Shown here one piece after another: positions 34,349 to 44,822 of a stretch of DNA of 64,000 bases. The stretch comes from Hypoxylon rubiginosum (lineage: Eukaryota > Ascomycota > Sordariomycetes > Xylariales > Hypoxylaceae), in NCBI GenBank assembly GCA_902806565.1, contig CADCXA010000009.1:496001-560000 (forward strand), written 5' to 3'. The position numbers were made by a program, and so were the translations under genes. The notes below the pieces were generated by a model, which saw only the letters and a list, made by a program, of their open reading frames with translations, searched no databases and was not told the DNA's origin. Every line of letters begins with the position of its first letter. Position 1 is the stretch's first letter.

Positions 34349-34771
34349 CTACAAGGGTTTATAACCCCGCCCTTCCGGCACGGACACCTTGTCCGTGCCG
34401 TAGAGTGCGTACTTAACATCAGGCTGGCGGTGCTCGTGGCATAGACGCAAGAGCTTTATAGTCGGTACCTTGATGAGCGGGAGTTTCTGGATTGCTTTAA
34501 TCAAGAGCAGCATTTGGGGCTGGTAATGCAGGGTTTTCCGAGCTGAGATGTTGATGAAGGATTTGATAGCAAAGGTGGCGTTGCTCATAGTCTCAGTATC
34601 CTGGGAGGCAGCCGCCCAGACAGGCTTGGTCAGTGACACGGCGCATTCGTCAGCGCTAATGCGCCCAGCCATGTAATCTTCCATGTGGCCCACCTGCTCG
34701 GACGACATACGGCAAGCATTTGGCTCCGCTTCGGGGTCCCATGCCGGTATGAAGGGGGGCGTAGATGCCAC
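34349..34771 (-). CDS. DUF3632-like fragment
   Basis: Open frame of 140 codons without an ATG at its left limit (first Met codon at 34708) and ending in a stop at 34349. YMAGRISADECAVSLTKPV and the following helical pattern (ATFAIKSFINISARKTLHY) resemble the N-terminal part of fungal DUF3632 proteins, which are usually about twice as long. No convincing downstream exon is seen, so this is probably a truncated remnant or a partial exon. Function of the family is unknown. Confidence 0.4.
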   Translation of the reverse strand: MASTPPFIPAWDPEAEPNACRMSSEQVGHMEDYMAGRISADECAVSLTKPVWAAASQDTETMSNATFAIKSFINISARKTLHYQPQMLLLIKAIQKLPLIKVPTIKLLRLCHEHRQPDVKYALYGTDKVSVPEGRGYKPL

Positions 34772-36339
34772 AGAGTCAACGCGGAGTCGAGCCGTTGAAA
34801 TATGTGACCGTCGTAAACGTCCTAAAATCTCTGGTAGTGGTAGCTCATATGGAAAATAGACAGATAGGGACCTTGTTCTAGTGCTTTACGGCCGTGGCAT
34901 TTACTTGGAACGAACGCAGACTGGCGTAGCTGTCACCACTTTTGGGGTGGCTATATTACGTAAGCTTATACATCTATAAAAACACCTTTTTCTCCGAGTC
35001 ACTTGGGCTCGGCAGAGCTTCATTCTTTAAGGTTGCTTTTCTAGTCACAGTAGCCACATAACTTGTAGTTCTTGAAGGGTTATCCATGATTGAGTATACA
35101 AATGCTATAATGACGTTGCTTGCGCGGGTTGAACACATCCACGCCCCCCGAAGCAAGTAGAAACCAAGCGACTGAGGTTCTCTTGCATGAATAGACCGAG
35201 ACACTCCTATTTTTAGGTAGGTACCTAGAAAGTAGCTTCTAAATAGATATATTTCACGCCGTGTAACGCTATAATCATAAAGCGGTTGCGAGGTTGAGTA
35301 AAGGACTGTGTCCATAATAAGCAGCTAATATATTGACATGTCCTTTCTTCTCTGAAACATTAGATCAGGACGAGAATACATAGCAAGTCACCAATCCTAC
35401 AAATAGGTCGCCTGGTAGCTAGTCGACCTATTGTCAGGAGGTACCTACCCTAGGTACCTAGGTAGCCAGAGCATCAGCCCCCAAGCGCCTCTGAGGTTGA
35501 TTCCTCGCGTAATGAGCCTACTTTAAGTGTTTCTTTGTCATAAATCATCATAATTGGAGTTGATTGACTCTGATATGATTTTTTACGACTGGTGATTATG
35601 TCCTAGTTTGTAAATACTTATGTCAACGAAACCGCAGAGCCACCGCCAACATGACGATATTCATCACGATGGAAGACATTTGTATGGGAATAATATCTAT
35701 AAAGGGACGCACTCATTGAAGGTTTTGTTTTTCTTATCAGCAGTTTCACCATTGAGAACAGTCATATATATTAGCAACCGCCAAAAGGAATATTCCCACA
35801 GCCTCTGGAAATAACTTCCGTCTACTTCCCACAGTACCATTATAATGAAATTCCAGCTCGAGACAGGGGCCATTTTGTTATCAAGTTTATTCGCCTCTCC
35901 AGCATATCTCAAAAAACCCCAGCCTTCTTCAACATTCTGGGGTAGCTTGAACGAAAATCTAATTATTGCAACTAATTCTGTGGCTATTTTCACTAAGTAT
36001 ATCTGGCATCATAGCCACAACAGTGTCTTCGATCAGGCTCACGACAGAACTTGAAAAAGGTAAGATGATTTTATATACGACAGAGAAGCATACACGGTTG
36101 GGTGAATTCCATGATATATTGAATTATCGAATCACCGTACAACTCAAGCGCAGCATTATACCCGACAGACAACTCAAACCCTTATAAGTGGCCGATATCT
36201 CATTCAATGCGTACCTCATACCTAGGTAAGGTATTATCAATCTGTCGACCATCGTCTGGGTCGTTACATCCAACGCATGCGTATCTAGGTAGGTACACAG
36301 CCACCTAACAAGAGAGTTATTCTGCCTTTGGATTTACGT
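34772..36339. other. AT-rich intergenic region
   Basis: 1.57 kb with no supportable gene. It contains the motif cluster GTACCTACCCTAGGTACCTA at 35441-35460 and other copies near 35216 and 36285. Short frames around 35620-36190 look non-coding. Confidence 0.5.
35441..35465. repeat. Dispersed GTACCTAG-type motif cluster
   Basis: GTACCTACCCTAGGTACCTA plus GGTAG; same family as the copy at 31891. Confidence 0.6.
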
Positions 36340-37382
36340 TTACATACCCTCGGTTTGAAGTCTCTTCCATAGTTTTTCCTCTTCCGCGAAGACACCACGC
36401 AATCCAGTTGCGGCCTCGGGGAGCAGTAGCTCATACGGGACCTGCCGGATACTGGTCTTAGGCTCATCTATAGTTCCTAGAGGCATCACTTCGAGAATGT
36501 TTCCATCGCCGTACTCCTCGTTCTCGCATAATTCCAACATCTTCTCCGCGATGAATTCAGGCTCTAGCATAGGCTCATCCGGTGAGAGCATGATTTTGCA
36601 GTATGGCTGTTCCCAGAGAGGAGTCTGAATACTGCAATCAGCACTAAGCAACTACAATGAGCCTGTCTTCTGTGATGACTTACCCGGATATGGTGGGGTG
36701 CAATGCAATTGACACGGATTCCTAGTCGTTTTCTGAGCGAGTTTAAACTTCTCACACAAAGGCGTGAAGACCGGCCTTGCTGGAGTAATAGAAGGGAGCA
36801 CCAGCCGTGGCGGTATAACCCGCGATGCTACCAATGAAGATGAGGCACGCCTCCATCTTGTTTGTGGTCCAGTATGCAATGGCCAGCTGCGAGAGCCGAA
36901 TGGGGTGAAGCAGGTTGGTCCCGATGGTAGAATATACGCCAGGATCACACTCGGTCGAATCCTCCGACGGCGACCCATAAACGCCAGGGGGGTTCCAGAA
37001 GGAGCTTTCCGGAGGCTCGAAGACACCGGCGCCTGGCACAACGAGGTCGACGCGAGGGAAGGTAAACAACGCCTTCCTCCAAAGCTGGGATAGCTGAGGC
37101 CAGGATCTCACGTCGGTCTTGTAGAAGACAAACGACGGCTTGCTGGAATCGATCGCAGGGTGCGGATACTCAGCAGCTAGTTGTTCTGCGGCCGGCTGTA
37201 ATTGCAAATCGCCGACAATGACAGAGCAGCCCTTGCTCAGGAGGAGCTTGACAAAAGCCAGCGTGATGCCTATGATCTCGTAGCTTGCGATTAGTGCTGA
37301 ACTAGTGAGGGGGTTTGGGAAGCCTACCGGAGCCGCCGCCCGTCGCAACGGCGTACTTCCCAGTAACATGATAAGGGGCCAT
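36340..37382 (-). pseudogene. Short-chain dehydrogenase/reductase (15-PGDH-like), 2-nt frameshift
   Basis: Three exons: 37382-37328, 37269-36684 and 36624-36340 with introns of 58 and 59 bp. The N-terminus reads MAPYHVTGKYAVATGGGSG, the NAD(P)-binding TGxxxGxG loop; GSIAGY holds the catalytic Ser and FYYSSKAGLHAFV the YxxxK pair; RLGIRVNCIAPHHIR and TPLWEQPY are the usual following blocks. It resembles NAD-dependent 15-hydroxyprostaglandin dehydrogenase-like fungal SDRs. At 36753-36757 the sequence has GTGTGAG where one GTG would keep VRSLNSLRKRLGI in frame, so two extra bases close the frame with TGA. Removing a perfect GTGAGA...CTCAG 23-mer would also restore phase but would delete conserved residues. 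It is a pseudogene, a consensus error, or has an abnormally small intron. It adjoins the P450. Confidence 0.8.
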
Positions 37383-37896
37383 GATAGAAAAGACTCAGTT
37401 TATAGGTGCCGAGTTCGAAGTTTGACGAATTGAAGGTGTACTGTTGCCTCAACCCGAATATCGAGAATAAGTAATGCAATGTCAAGGCAGGGAGGTGCAC
37501 AGAAATCAGCCAAGGGAGGGGGGAGAATTACACAGGCGTGGTGTGGCTACACGAACATGACATGTTGGGTTGTAATTAATAAAGGTTTTAATAAATATTA
37601 TGCCACGTGTAACTCGTTAAATCATACCTATATACCTCTTACATACCATCAAGTCCCCCCTTACATGTCTACACAAAGGTACCTACCTAGTACTTAAGGT
37701 GCCTAACCTGGATATACATATATACACTTATTAGCATATGTAAGTGATAAATATTTATTGAGAATATGTGAGAATACTAGGTAACTAAGATATTTATAGA
37801 TACCTTATAGGAATTATAAAAACCATGAAATCATACCCGAGGAGATACCTAGGTAGGTACATAGTGTGCCCAGACACACGACAGTGTTATTAGCGC
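37383..37896. other. Intergenic spacer, AT-rich
   Basis: 514 bp between SDR and P450 genes on the same strand. Motif copies near 37678 and 37848 (TACCTAGGTAGGTAC). No gene. Confidence 0.55.
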
Positions 37897-39748
37897 CTAG
37901 TTCTTCTTGCCAAGATCATCGTGGGCATCCTTCCGAGGTTTGAAAATGAGGACAGGGCCATCATGGCTTGCCGTGACATTGTCAAATACCTGGAACTCGT
38001 TTACCCTATGCCTGCCCTATTTGTCCCCGGGGTTTCCCTCGCCGACATGACCCAAATCGCCAGGCGCCCGTTCGAAGTCAAAGTACCACAGGGTCTTCGC
38101 GATTGTAAGGCTATCCTCTAGGTATAGCACTATTAACAGGCAAATTAGCAGTAATCCTCCGCAGGATTCTGATATGGAATTGAAATAAGGAAAATGAAGG
38201 TGATCGTTCGAATTGGGACAACTTACTAGGCTTTCCCGGACAACCGCGAGCACCCAGAGCAAAAGGAGCAAACGCTCTATGCATCACTGCTCTTGCAGCT
38301 TGTTTTTCTTCGCTTTCCGACACAGCAGGTTCGATCCAGCGCTCTGGTGTGAACCTGAAAGCGTCCGGAAAATATTCTTCATTATGTAGAAGCGAATACA
38401 GACTGACCGCTACCTCCGTACCGCGCGGGATAACGTGGCCGTCGATAATGATAGGCTCTCTTCCTTTGTCTTCATAGGACTGCGTTCGCCACGGAGGTGC
38501 TAGTGAGGAAGGTGACATGCGGATGGCTTCGTCGATGCAAGCGCGAAGATACTTGCAGTCAGTCAACTGTTGGCCGGACCGAATCTCGCTTCCGTGCCTA
38601 AAGGTTGTCCGGATCTCCTCGGCCAGTTTCTGGTAGCAGTGCGCATTTTGCGAGAGGTAGAAGAACACGGAACACATGGATGTCGATATCGTTGTGCCTC
38701 CTGCTGTTAGGAAGAACATGGCTTCGGTCCAGAGTTCGCTACTCGATAAGCCTTCGGCTCCTTCGCTGTTATAGAAGTCTGCCGCCAGAGAGTATAGATC
38801 ATAGTTTGCATCTTTATCCTGCGAAAGCCGACTTTGGATCATAATCTCGAAGAATTTGATAAATTTCTTGGTCTCTTTCTTACCTAGCCACCTTACGATC
38901 GTTTCAAGCATCGACACCTCTGGGAATTGCAGGTACAGATTTATACGAGTACCGTTCATGGCCATTCCCTTGGGTACGCCCCGTCTTGCCTCCTCTGTTT
39001 GGAGGTTGAGAGGGTAACCAAAGGCTAGATGCCCGACGACGTCAACCGCCAGATAGTCGCATCTATCCGTCATATTAACCGGTTGCGAGGACGAAACCAA
39101 TAGTTCTCTAAGAAATATATCAACTTGTTCCAGCATGGTAGGTTCAAAGAGGCGCATCCAGCGCTCTGATGTGGCCTGGCTCAAGATCTTTCTCTTGCGG
39201 CGGTGCAGGTCCGTTTCCATGGTATCGAACAGAGTAGGGTTTGGCGCGAGGCGAGATCTTTCATAGGCATAGGATTTTGAGATCCGTGGGTTCTGATAGA
39301 TGTCTCGAAGAGCGGACCTTAGCTAGATGGTCCCTGTGTATCACCTTCGGAATCTTACCTTGCAGAGCCGTGACGGAGTTGAAGATGAGTCTGTTTGGCC
39401 CCTGTCGAACGACAGGTCCTATTCACCATCAATCAAGTGTAAGTACACAATGGCTTGCATGTGGTTTACGCAACATACCATATTTCAGGTGATTCTTCCA
39501 TGTAGTTAGATGGTATCGCTTGGTGAGAGAATGATAGCCACCGTAGGCATTTGACAGCTTTCCGAAGAGAGGCCCGGGATAGTTGCGCAAGGGATGAAAT
39601 TAAAGACGATAACAGACTGTCAATAATAGCTTGTGATAATAATTAGCCGCAATTTAAACAGACGGGACTCTGGACTATGCCTTACAAATGGTATGAGTAA
39701 ATACGCCGAGGACGTCACAATAGACGTGAAGAGGTCGAGCGCGCCCAT
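37897..39748 (-). pseudogene. Cytochrome P450 with two in-frame stops
   Basis: Five exons: 39748-39686, 39629-39479, 39418-39359, 39303-38227 and 38129-37897; total 1584 nt, an exact multiple of three. An N-terminal membrane anchor (SSAYLLIPFLLLTVCYRL) leads to FHPLRNYPGPLFGKLSNAYG, then HLKYGPVVRQGPNRLIFNS, METDLHRRKRKILSQA, the I-helix AMFFLTAGGTTISTS, the K-helix DEAIRMSP, and the haem-ligand motif FAPFALGARGCPGK. TAA at 39602-39600 falls where Tyr or Trp precedes FHPL, and TAG at 38019-38017 falls 40 codons before the natural stop, in the context GDK*GRHRVNEFQ. Downstream of each, family sequence continues in frame (DGPVLIFKPRKDAH at the end). It belongs to the benzoate/isotrichodermol-type fungal P450s. 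It is probably a recently inactivated gene. Confidence 0.85.
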
Positions 39749-40763
39749 ATTCGTTCTAGTATGAAGTGCAAGCGTGCGGAAAAGAAGTTTTGTTGGTCGA
39801 CAATGTAAAGGAATAGAGCTAGGCGGTTTAGAAATACATAAGTAGGCACATGGGCACACGAGGATGTCTACATGCATACCTCCTTGTAGGCATGTTACTT
39901 ATCTCTAGACAATACGTACTTAACAGGTAGGTATCTAGGTACGTGACTGTGATGACGTAGAAAGGGAGCCGAGGTGCAACAAAGTATCAAGGAAATAACG
40001 TACCTCTGTAATCGATGCTTTGTTGGCTCTAAAGTTGATGGATACCTGGATGGGTAGTTTCTTTTTCACGGTCCCAAGGTCGCTGCAAGGGCTCTTGTTT
40101 TCCTTACAGCCTACCTCCACTACTACTTAGGTACCTACATGGTGTTTGTGGTACCGCAGCATCCTCTGTTGCCGATATGTGCTGTGATAAGTGCCTCTTC
40201 AGGTTCGTTGGTTCTCTAAGACGACCCATTGATGAAATCTGTGGGACATACAAGCAAGTTTAGTACGAAGAATAACAAATCCACAAGGATCAACTCCATT
40301 TTAGCTCAGCATTATCTGCCAAGATGATAAATATTACAACCCTAAGGTGATTCCTGGAGCTCATCTTTTGAACCTGACTAATCAAGAATTAATTATCACT
40401 GAGATCATTTTGGGAATAATAAAAGATATGATATGAGATGATATAGGTGTATTAAGTAAGTGAAAGGGGAAACCCTGCTTTATATACCTGCTTGGTAGGA
40501 GGTAGGTACACATCCTCGTTAAGTCTCCACGTACTGTACCTGACAGTGGTCCCTTGACCCCTTATTTCAAAAAAAGGGAAGTCCACTTGATCAACGCACT
40601 GACTCCATAATGAAGACATCTAGAATTAGATAACTACCCGATATCTTAATTAGGTATATTATTTCAGAATTCTAGCCTCGCGCTTTTGGAATTCGGCACG
40701 ATTATAACACAACACACCGTGACTCCTATTCTTCGCTGATTTGATACAGCTTTCGCATCGGTA
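39749..40763. other. Divergent promoter region between P450 and MFS
   Basis: 1.0 kb. It contains motif copies at about 39925-39945 and 40127, and a 16-bp near-perfect run of A at 40566-40573 region. Short minus-strand frames are not credible. Confidence 0.5.
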
Positions 40764-42839
40764 ATGGCGGAAACACGAACTATCGAGGGACAAGATGTCC
40801 AGGGGCCCGCTAGAATACAAACCACTACCTCCCTTGGAAAGTTCAGCGACGAGAAACAGATAGACCTAGGCACTACAGAGAAGGACAGAGGGATCTTAGT
40901 TGCCGATACCGCCAAACCTGTCCAGAATGACATTGTCTATCTTCAAGGCCTCAGGTTCTGGGTAGCCAGCGCGGCGTAAAAAAACGTTTTCCGATTCATC
41001 CCTTACATGACCAACTAACTGACTGCCATCAAGGGTCACGGTCATGCTGTTTATCGTCAACATCGATACATCCATCTTAACGACAACTGTTGTGGCTATC
41101 ACGAATGATATTGGTGGTTTCGACATGGCAAGTTGGGTTCTATCAAGCTATATGTTGGGATACGTTGGTAAAGCTCCAATATCCAGTCCTGGGATTCGCC
41201 TATGAGTGCTTGCTTACCCGTAAAACAGGTGTCATGGTCATATTCGCCAAACTTAGTGACATATATGGACGGAAGTTCTTATTCTTGGTGTCTATAGCGC
41301 TGTTCACTACTTTCTCGATCGGCTGCGGTGTTTCTCAGACCATAATCCAGCTATAAGCTTTCTGGCACCGCTTCACTCACCTTACCTTCTATCTAACGAG
41401 TCCTTCCACACAGTATCGTGCTGCGAGCATTTCAAGGAGTTGGCGGTGGCGGGTGCTTTGCACTCTGTACAGTCCTCATTATCGAGCTAGTTCCTCCTCA
41501 CAAGATTGCAACATTTGTCGCGTTCGCTGGCATTGCGATTGCCTTAGCTATGGTGTTAGGTCCGGTCATCGGCGGTGCCATCAGCTCGACCGCCCAATGG
41601 AGATAGATCTTCTTTCTGAAGTAGGTCAATCTTCAATCACTAGACATCGTCTCTTATCCATCCTGACAGCTAGCAGCATCCCCATTGGGGTTGTTGGTTT
41701 TTTCTTAAGTGTCTTCGGATTACCCAACGGGTTCCCCTATCACAACACGACCGAGTTACAGACATCTAGCGCGCGGCCAAGATCATCGTTAGAGAGAATT
41801 GATCTCCCAGGCACCCTCATCATTCTGGCGGCTACCGTATTAGTATCTGCTGGTTTCCAAGAGGCTGGCTCGCGGTACCCATGGAATTCTGCATATGTCA
41901 TTGTCCTGATCTCCTTGTCTGTCGTTCTCTTCGTTGGACTGTTGCTCTGGGAGCGATATGTGACCTTGGCGAATGGGGTACGAGAACCTATTCTTCCTTG
42001 GCGATTCTTCACTGATCGTGTAATGGCTGGGATTCTCCTGTAAGTAGCTTTTATGCGTGGACGATGATACTTTTTTTCTTATAAGATATTGATGCTAACA
42101 CTACCGAGCGGATTTACCCTTGTTGGTGGGCCGATGGCTGTCATGATCTTCCAGTTGCCGCAGAGGTTTCAATTAATTCATGGGTTCTCTCCCCTTGAGG
42201 CTGGGGCGAGGATAATACCATTTGGCGCTTCAGTGCCATGTGGCACCATCTTGGCGGCCAATATACTCAGCAAGACTAGATTACCTGCGGTATATATAAT
42301 ACTTGCAGGAGCAGCCTTGCAGATCGTCGGATTCGCACTGCTCAGCGTCCTTCCCTCTACCACGGAGGTGCCGCCAGGAATCTACGGCTATCAGGTTCTA
42401 AGCGGAATAGGCTGCGGTGCCAACTATCAGACCATGTATCTCACAATCGCCTTCGTTGCGGATCATAGAGATCGCGGTAGGTTTCTTTTGTCCCTATTGC
42501 GGAGTAGCCACTCGACAATGCTAACTCGCTGAAGCTGTTGGTATGGGTGCGGCAGACCAAGTAAGGACGATTGGGAGCGTCCTTAGTCTGTCAATTGTGA
42601 CATCTGTCTTCAACGGCTACGTCCAACCTCTGCTAGCTGAAATTGGTATCTCCAACAGTGATGTTGTGGCCAATTTAGCACAACAGCGCGGTAGAGTGAC
42701 CGACCAGTTACGACAACAGACTAATCAGATTCTCGGTGAGGGATACAACAAGCAGATGCTGGCTATGGTTGGGTTTTCGACAGCGCAGTTACTGGCTGTA
42801 GCATTAATGTGGAAAAGGAAGCAAGTTACGGTCTCATAG
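40764..42839 (+). pseudogene. DHA14-type MFS transporter with lost donor site and stop
   Basis: Seven exons: 40764-40975, 41034-41167, 41229-41352, 41414-41620, 41674-42039, 42109-42476 and 42535-42839; total 1716 nt (571 codons plus stop), every phase consistent. MFS landmarks: MLFIVNIDTSILTTTVVAITNDIGG, VIFAKLSDIYGRK, LRAFQGVGGGGCFALCTV, GPVIGGAIS, LPNGFPYH, FQLPQRFQLIHGFSPLEAG and MGAADQVRTIGS. Two lesions: the intron after exon 3 begins ATAAGC instead of GTAAGC, and codon 41604-41606 is TAG where family members have Trp (QWRWIF). Both equal one TpG to TpA change. It is a likely metabolite exporter of a small SDR-P450-MFS group that has decayed. Confidence 0.85.
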
Positions 42840-43472
42840 CCTCTCACCCACCAGCGTACATTGATATTCGCTAAACAGATCGATTTCTAAACTCCTACTT
42901 AGAGCGAGGACCGCAGATTCCCACCAGCTTGTAAATAAGACCGCTCTAGTATTGGAAAAGTTGAATCTTCACTGCCTTCAATTGTTAGTCATATAACGTC
43001 CGTCAGAGATAAACTTCATCGCGAGATATAGAAACTTAGGTACTTTGAATTCAAGCCGTTCTAAACCTGTGAATGCCTTAAAAGTTTTCGTATTTTCCAT
43101 GTCAAATATGATATGTACCTCCAGAACAATGCTGATTACCTAAGGTAGGTACCTACCTACCTAATTAATACCGAAAATCACGATGGCGTCGTCACCGCCC
43201 CCCTGTATTAGGTATGGAGAGCATCTTTTTATGGTATTATGAGACCCCTCGACCTGCAACACCACCATAAAGCTCTTTTCGCCTTTCAAACTCATAGAGC
43301 GATTATACATGGATTTCAGAATTTCATTACGATGCTAAAAAGCTATTGTCAGACTTGTGGCGGTCGAGGGGGCTTCCGGCCCTGGCCTTCAGTTTCCCAC
43401 TAAGCCCACTCACAATGGAGATGGTAATTCTCAGACGAAATCAATGCACTCGGCTAAGAGATAAATTCGCCC
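42840..43472. other. Intergenic region
   Basis: 633 bp between converging genes; a motif cluster AAGGTAGGTACCTACCTACC lies at 43142-43161. No gene seen. Confidence 0.55.
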
Positions 43473-44205
43473 TTAGCTTTCCAGCTCGTCGTCTTTATCT
43501 AGCCTCTGTATGAGGATCTGCCCTGGCCACCCGTTGATCTCAAAAGCCTCCGTCCGCTCGAATCCTTGGGACTCGTAGTACCGAACTAGCCCCCCACTAC
43601 CACCGGCATAACAATCGACTCGAAGTAAGGATACACCAGCCTTACGAGCCAGTGTGCGCGCTTGCTCCAGCAGAAGAGTGCCGATTCCTTTGCCGCCAGA
43701 AGCCCTATCCGACACGAGGAACTGAATGTACAGCTCCGGTTCGGTCGCTGGCTGAACATATGGATTCGCTTGACCAACTGTTAAGGCGCCGACGACGCCA
43801 TTGATGATGGAAAGCCCCTCGTCTTCTCCTCCAGACTTGTCTGTGGACTGGTATGGGCTTTCCGCTTCACCACCAAACAACCCATCTTCTGTCCTCGAGG
43901 ACAACGAGTTGGTGTCTACCGCAATCCATGTCCCGCCTGATTCCGCCTTCTCTGTTGCCTGCTTGATCCTGGCAGGATTGGCTGAAGGTCTTTCGGTACC
44001 CCATTGTCCAGTCTGCCCTTTCTTCACAAGCCAATCCGTTGCGATGTCCATGAGCCTTAGCATGGCAGGAATATCTTCAACAGTTCCTAGGCGCAATCTC
44101 ACGCCGTCTGTAGCAACGTTTCGGGGAACGTTTCTGCAAAAATGGTTAGTTCTTGTCACTTGTGTTCGAAAAGTATCCAAGTCGGCTAGCGTACCCCGAG
44201 GACAT
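43473..44205 (-). CDS. GNAT-family N-acetyltransferase
   Basis: Exon 1 is only 11 nt (44205-44195, MSSG), then a 61-bp intron with an AACTAAC branch point, then 44133-43473; 223 aa. The GNAT core is visible: IQFLVSDRASGGKGIGTLLLEQA contains the acetyl-CoA-binding R/Q-x-x-G-x-G/A loop (GGKGIG), and GVSLLRVDCYAGGSGGLVRYYESQGFE is the usual second half with the conserved YYESQGF. The substrate is unknown; related proteins include small-molecule acetyltransferases. An acidic, probably disordered insert (ESPYQSTDKSGGEDEG) separates strands 2 and 3. The very short first exon is inferred from phase and splice signals. Confidence 0.8.
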
Positions 44206-44822
44206 GATGTGTATGCCAGTAATCGAGCGATTACTTGAGTCCTTTAGGTACCGTACCGTGGCGGCAGTGATGTGGAGGGAGATGGAACGAAAGACGAGAG
44301 ACGAAGAGACAGCGCCCAGGCACCTGCCTTTACGCCACAAGCATGACATGGCTGCATGGCTAGGGGTGGCACAGCCACCCCACGTGCCTTAAATGCTAGC
44401 CTGAAGCCACTTGAGATAATTTACTCCAGGCTGTCCACGTAAGCAAACATATCACAACATGTGTTTGGCCTAAGACATCAACAGAGTATAGACGAACATC
44501 GCGAGAATGCGGTCCGTCTATGGGCTAGGAAAATATATATAAGGGTCACGACCGTCACGGTACCTAGCAGATTCAGCATTATCCAATAAGGCCTAGCAAT
44601 GCTGATTAGGTACATAAAACTTAACCACGCCATGACATCCTCCAGAAGGATCAGTGGCTGTTTCGTGCTCCGCGGCTGACGGACCAATGAATGGTGGTAT
44701 AAACATAGGCATTGTCAGGCACCCACTTGGACAGTACCTAGCCTATATAAACCGAAATTGACCCTTGCCTCGTCTCACTAACTCCATCACCGCCCTTTCT
44801 CTAATTATATTAGATAGCCGTC
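44206..44822. other. Divergent promoter region
   Basis: 617 bp between the GNAT gene and the second HET gene. It contains the HET TATA box. No gene seen. Confidence 0.5.
44744..44750 (+). promoter_or_regulatory. TATA box of the HET gene
   Basis: TATATAA, 73-79 bp upstream of the ATG at 44823, followed by a pyrimidine-rich leader. Position fits a fungal core promoter. Confidence 0.5.
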
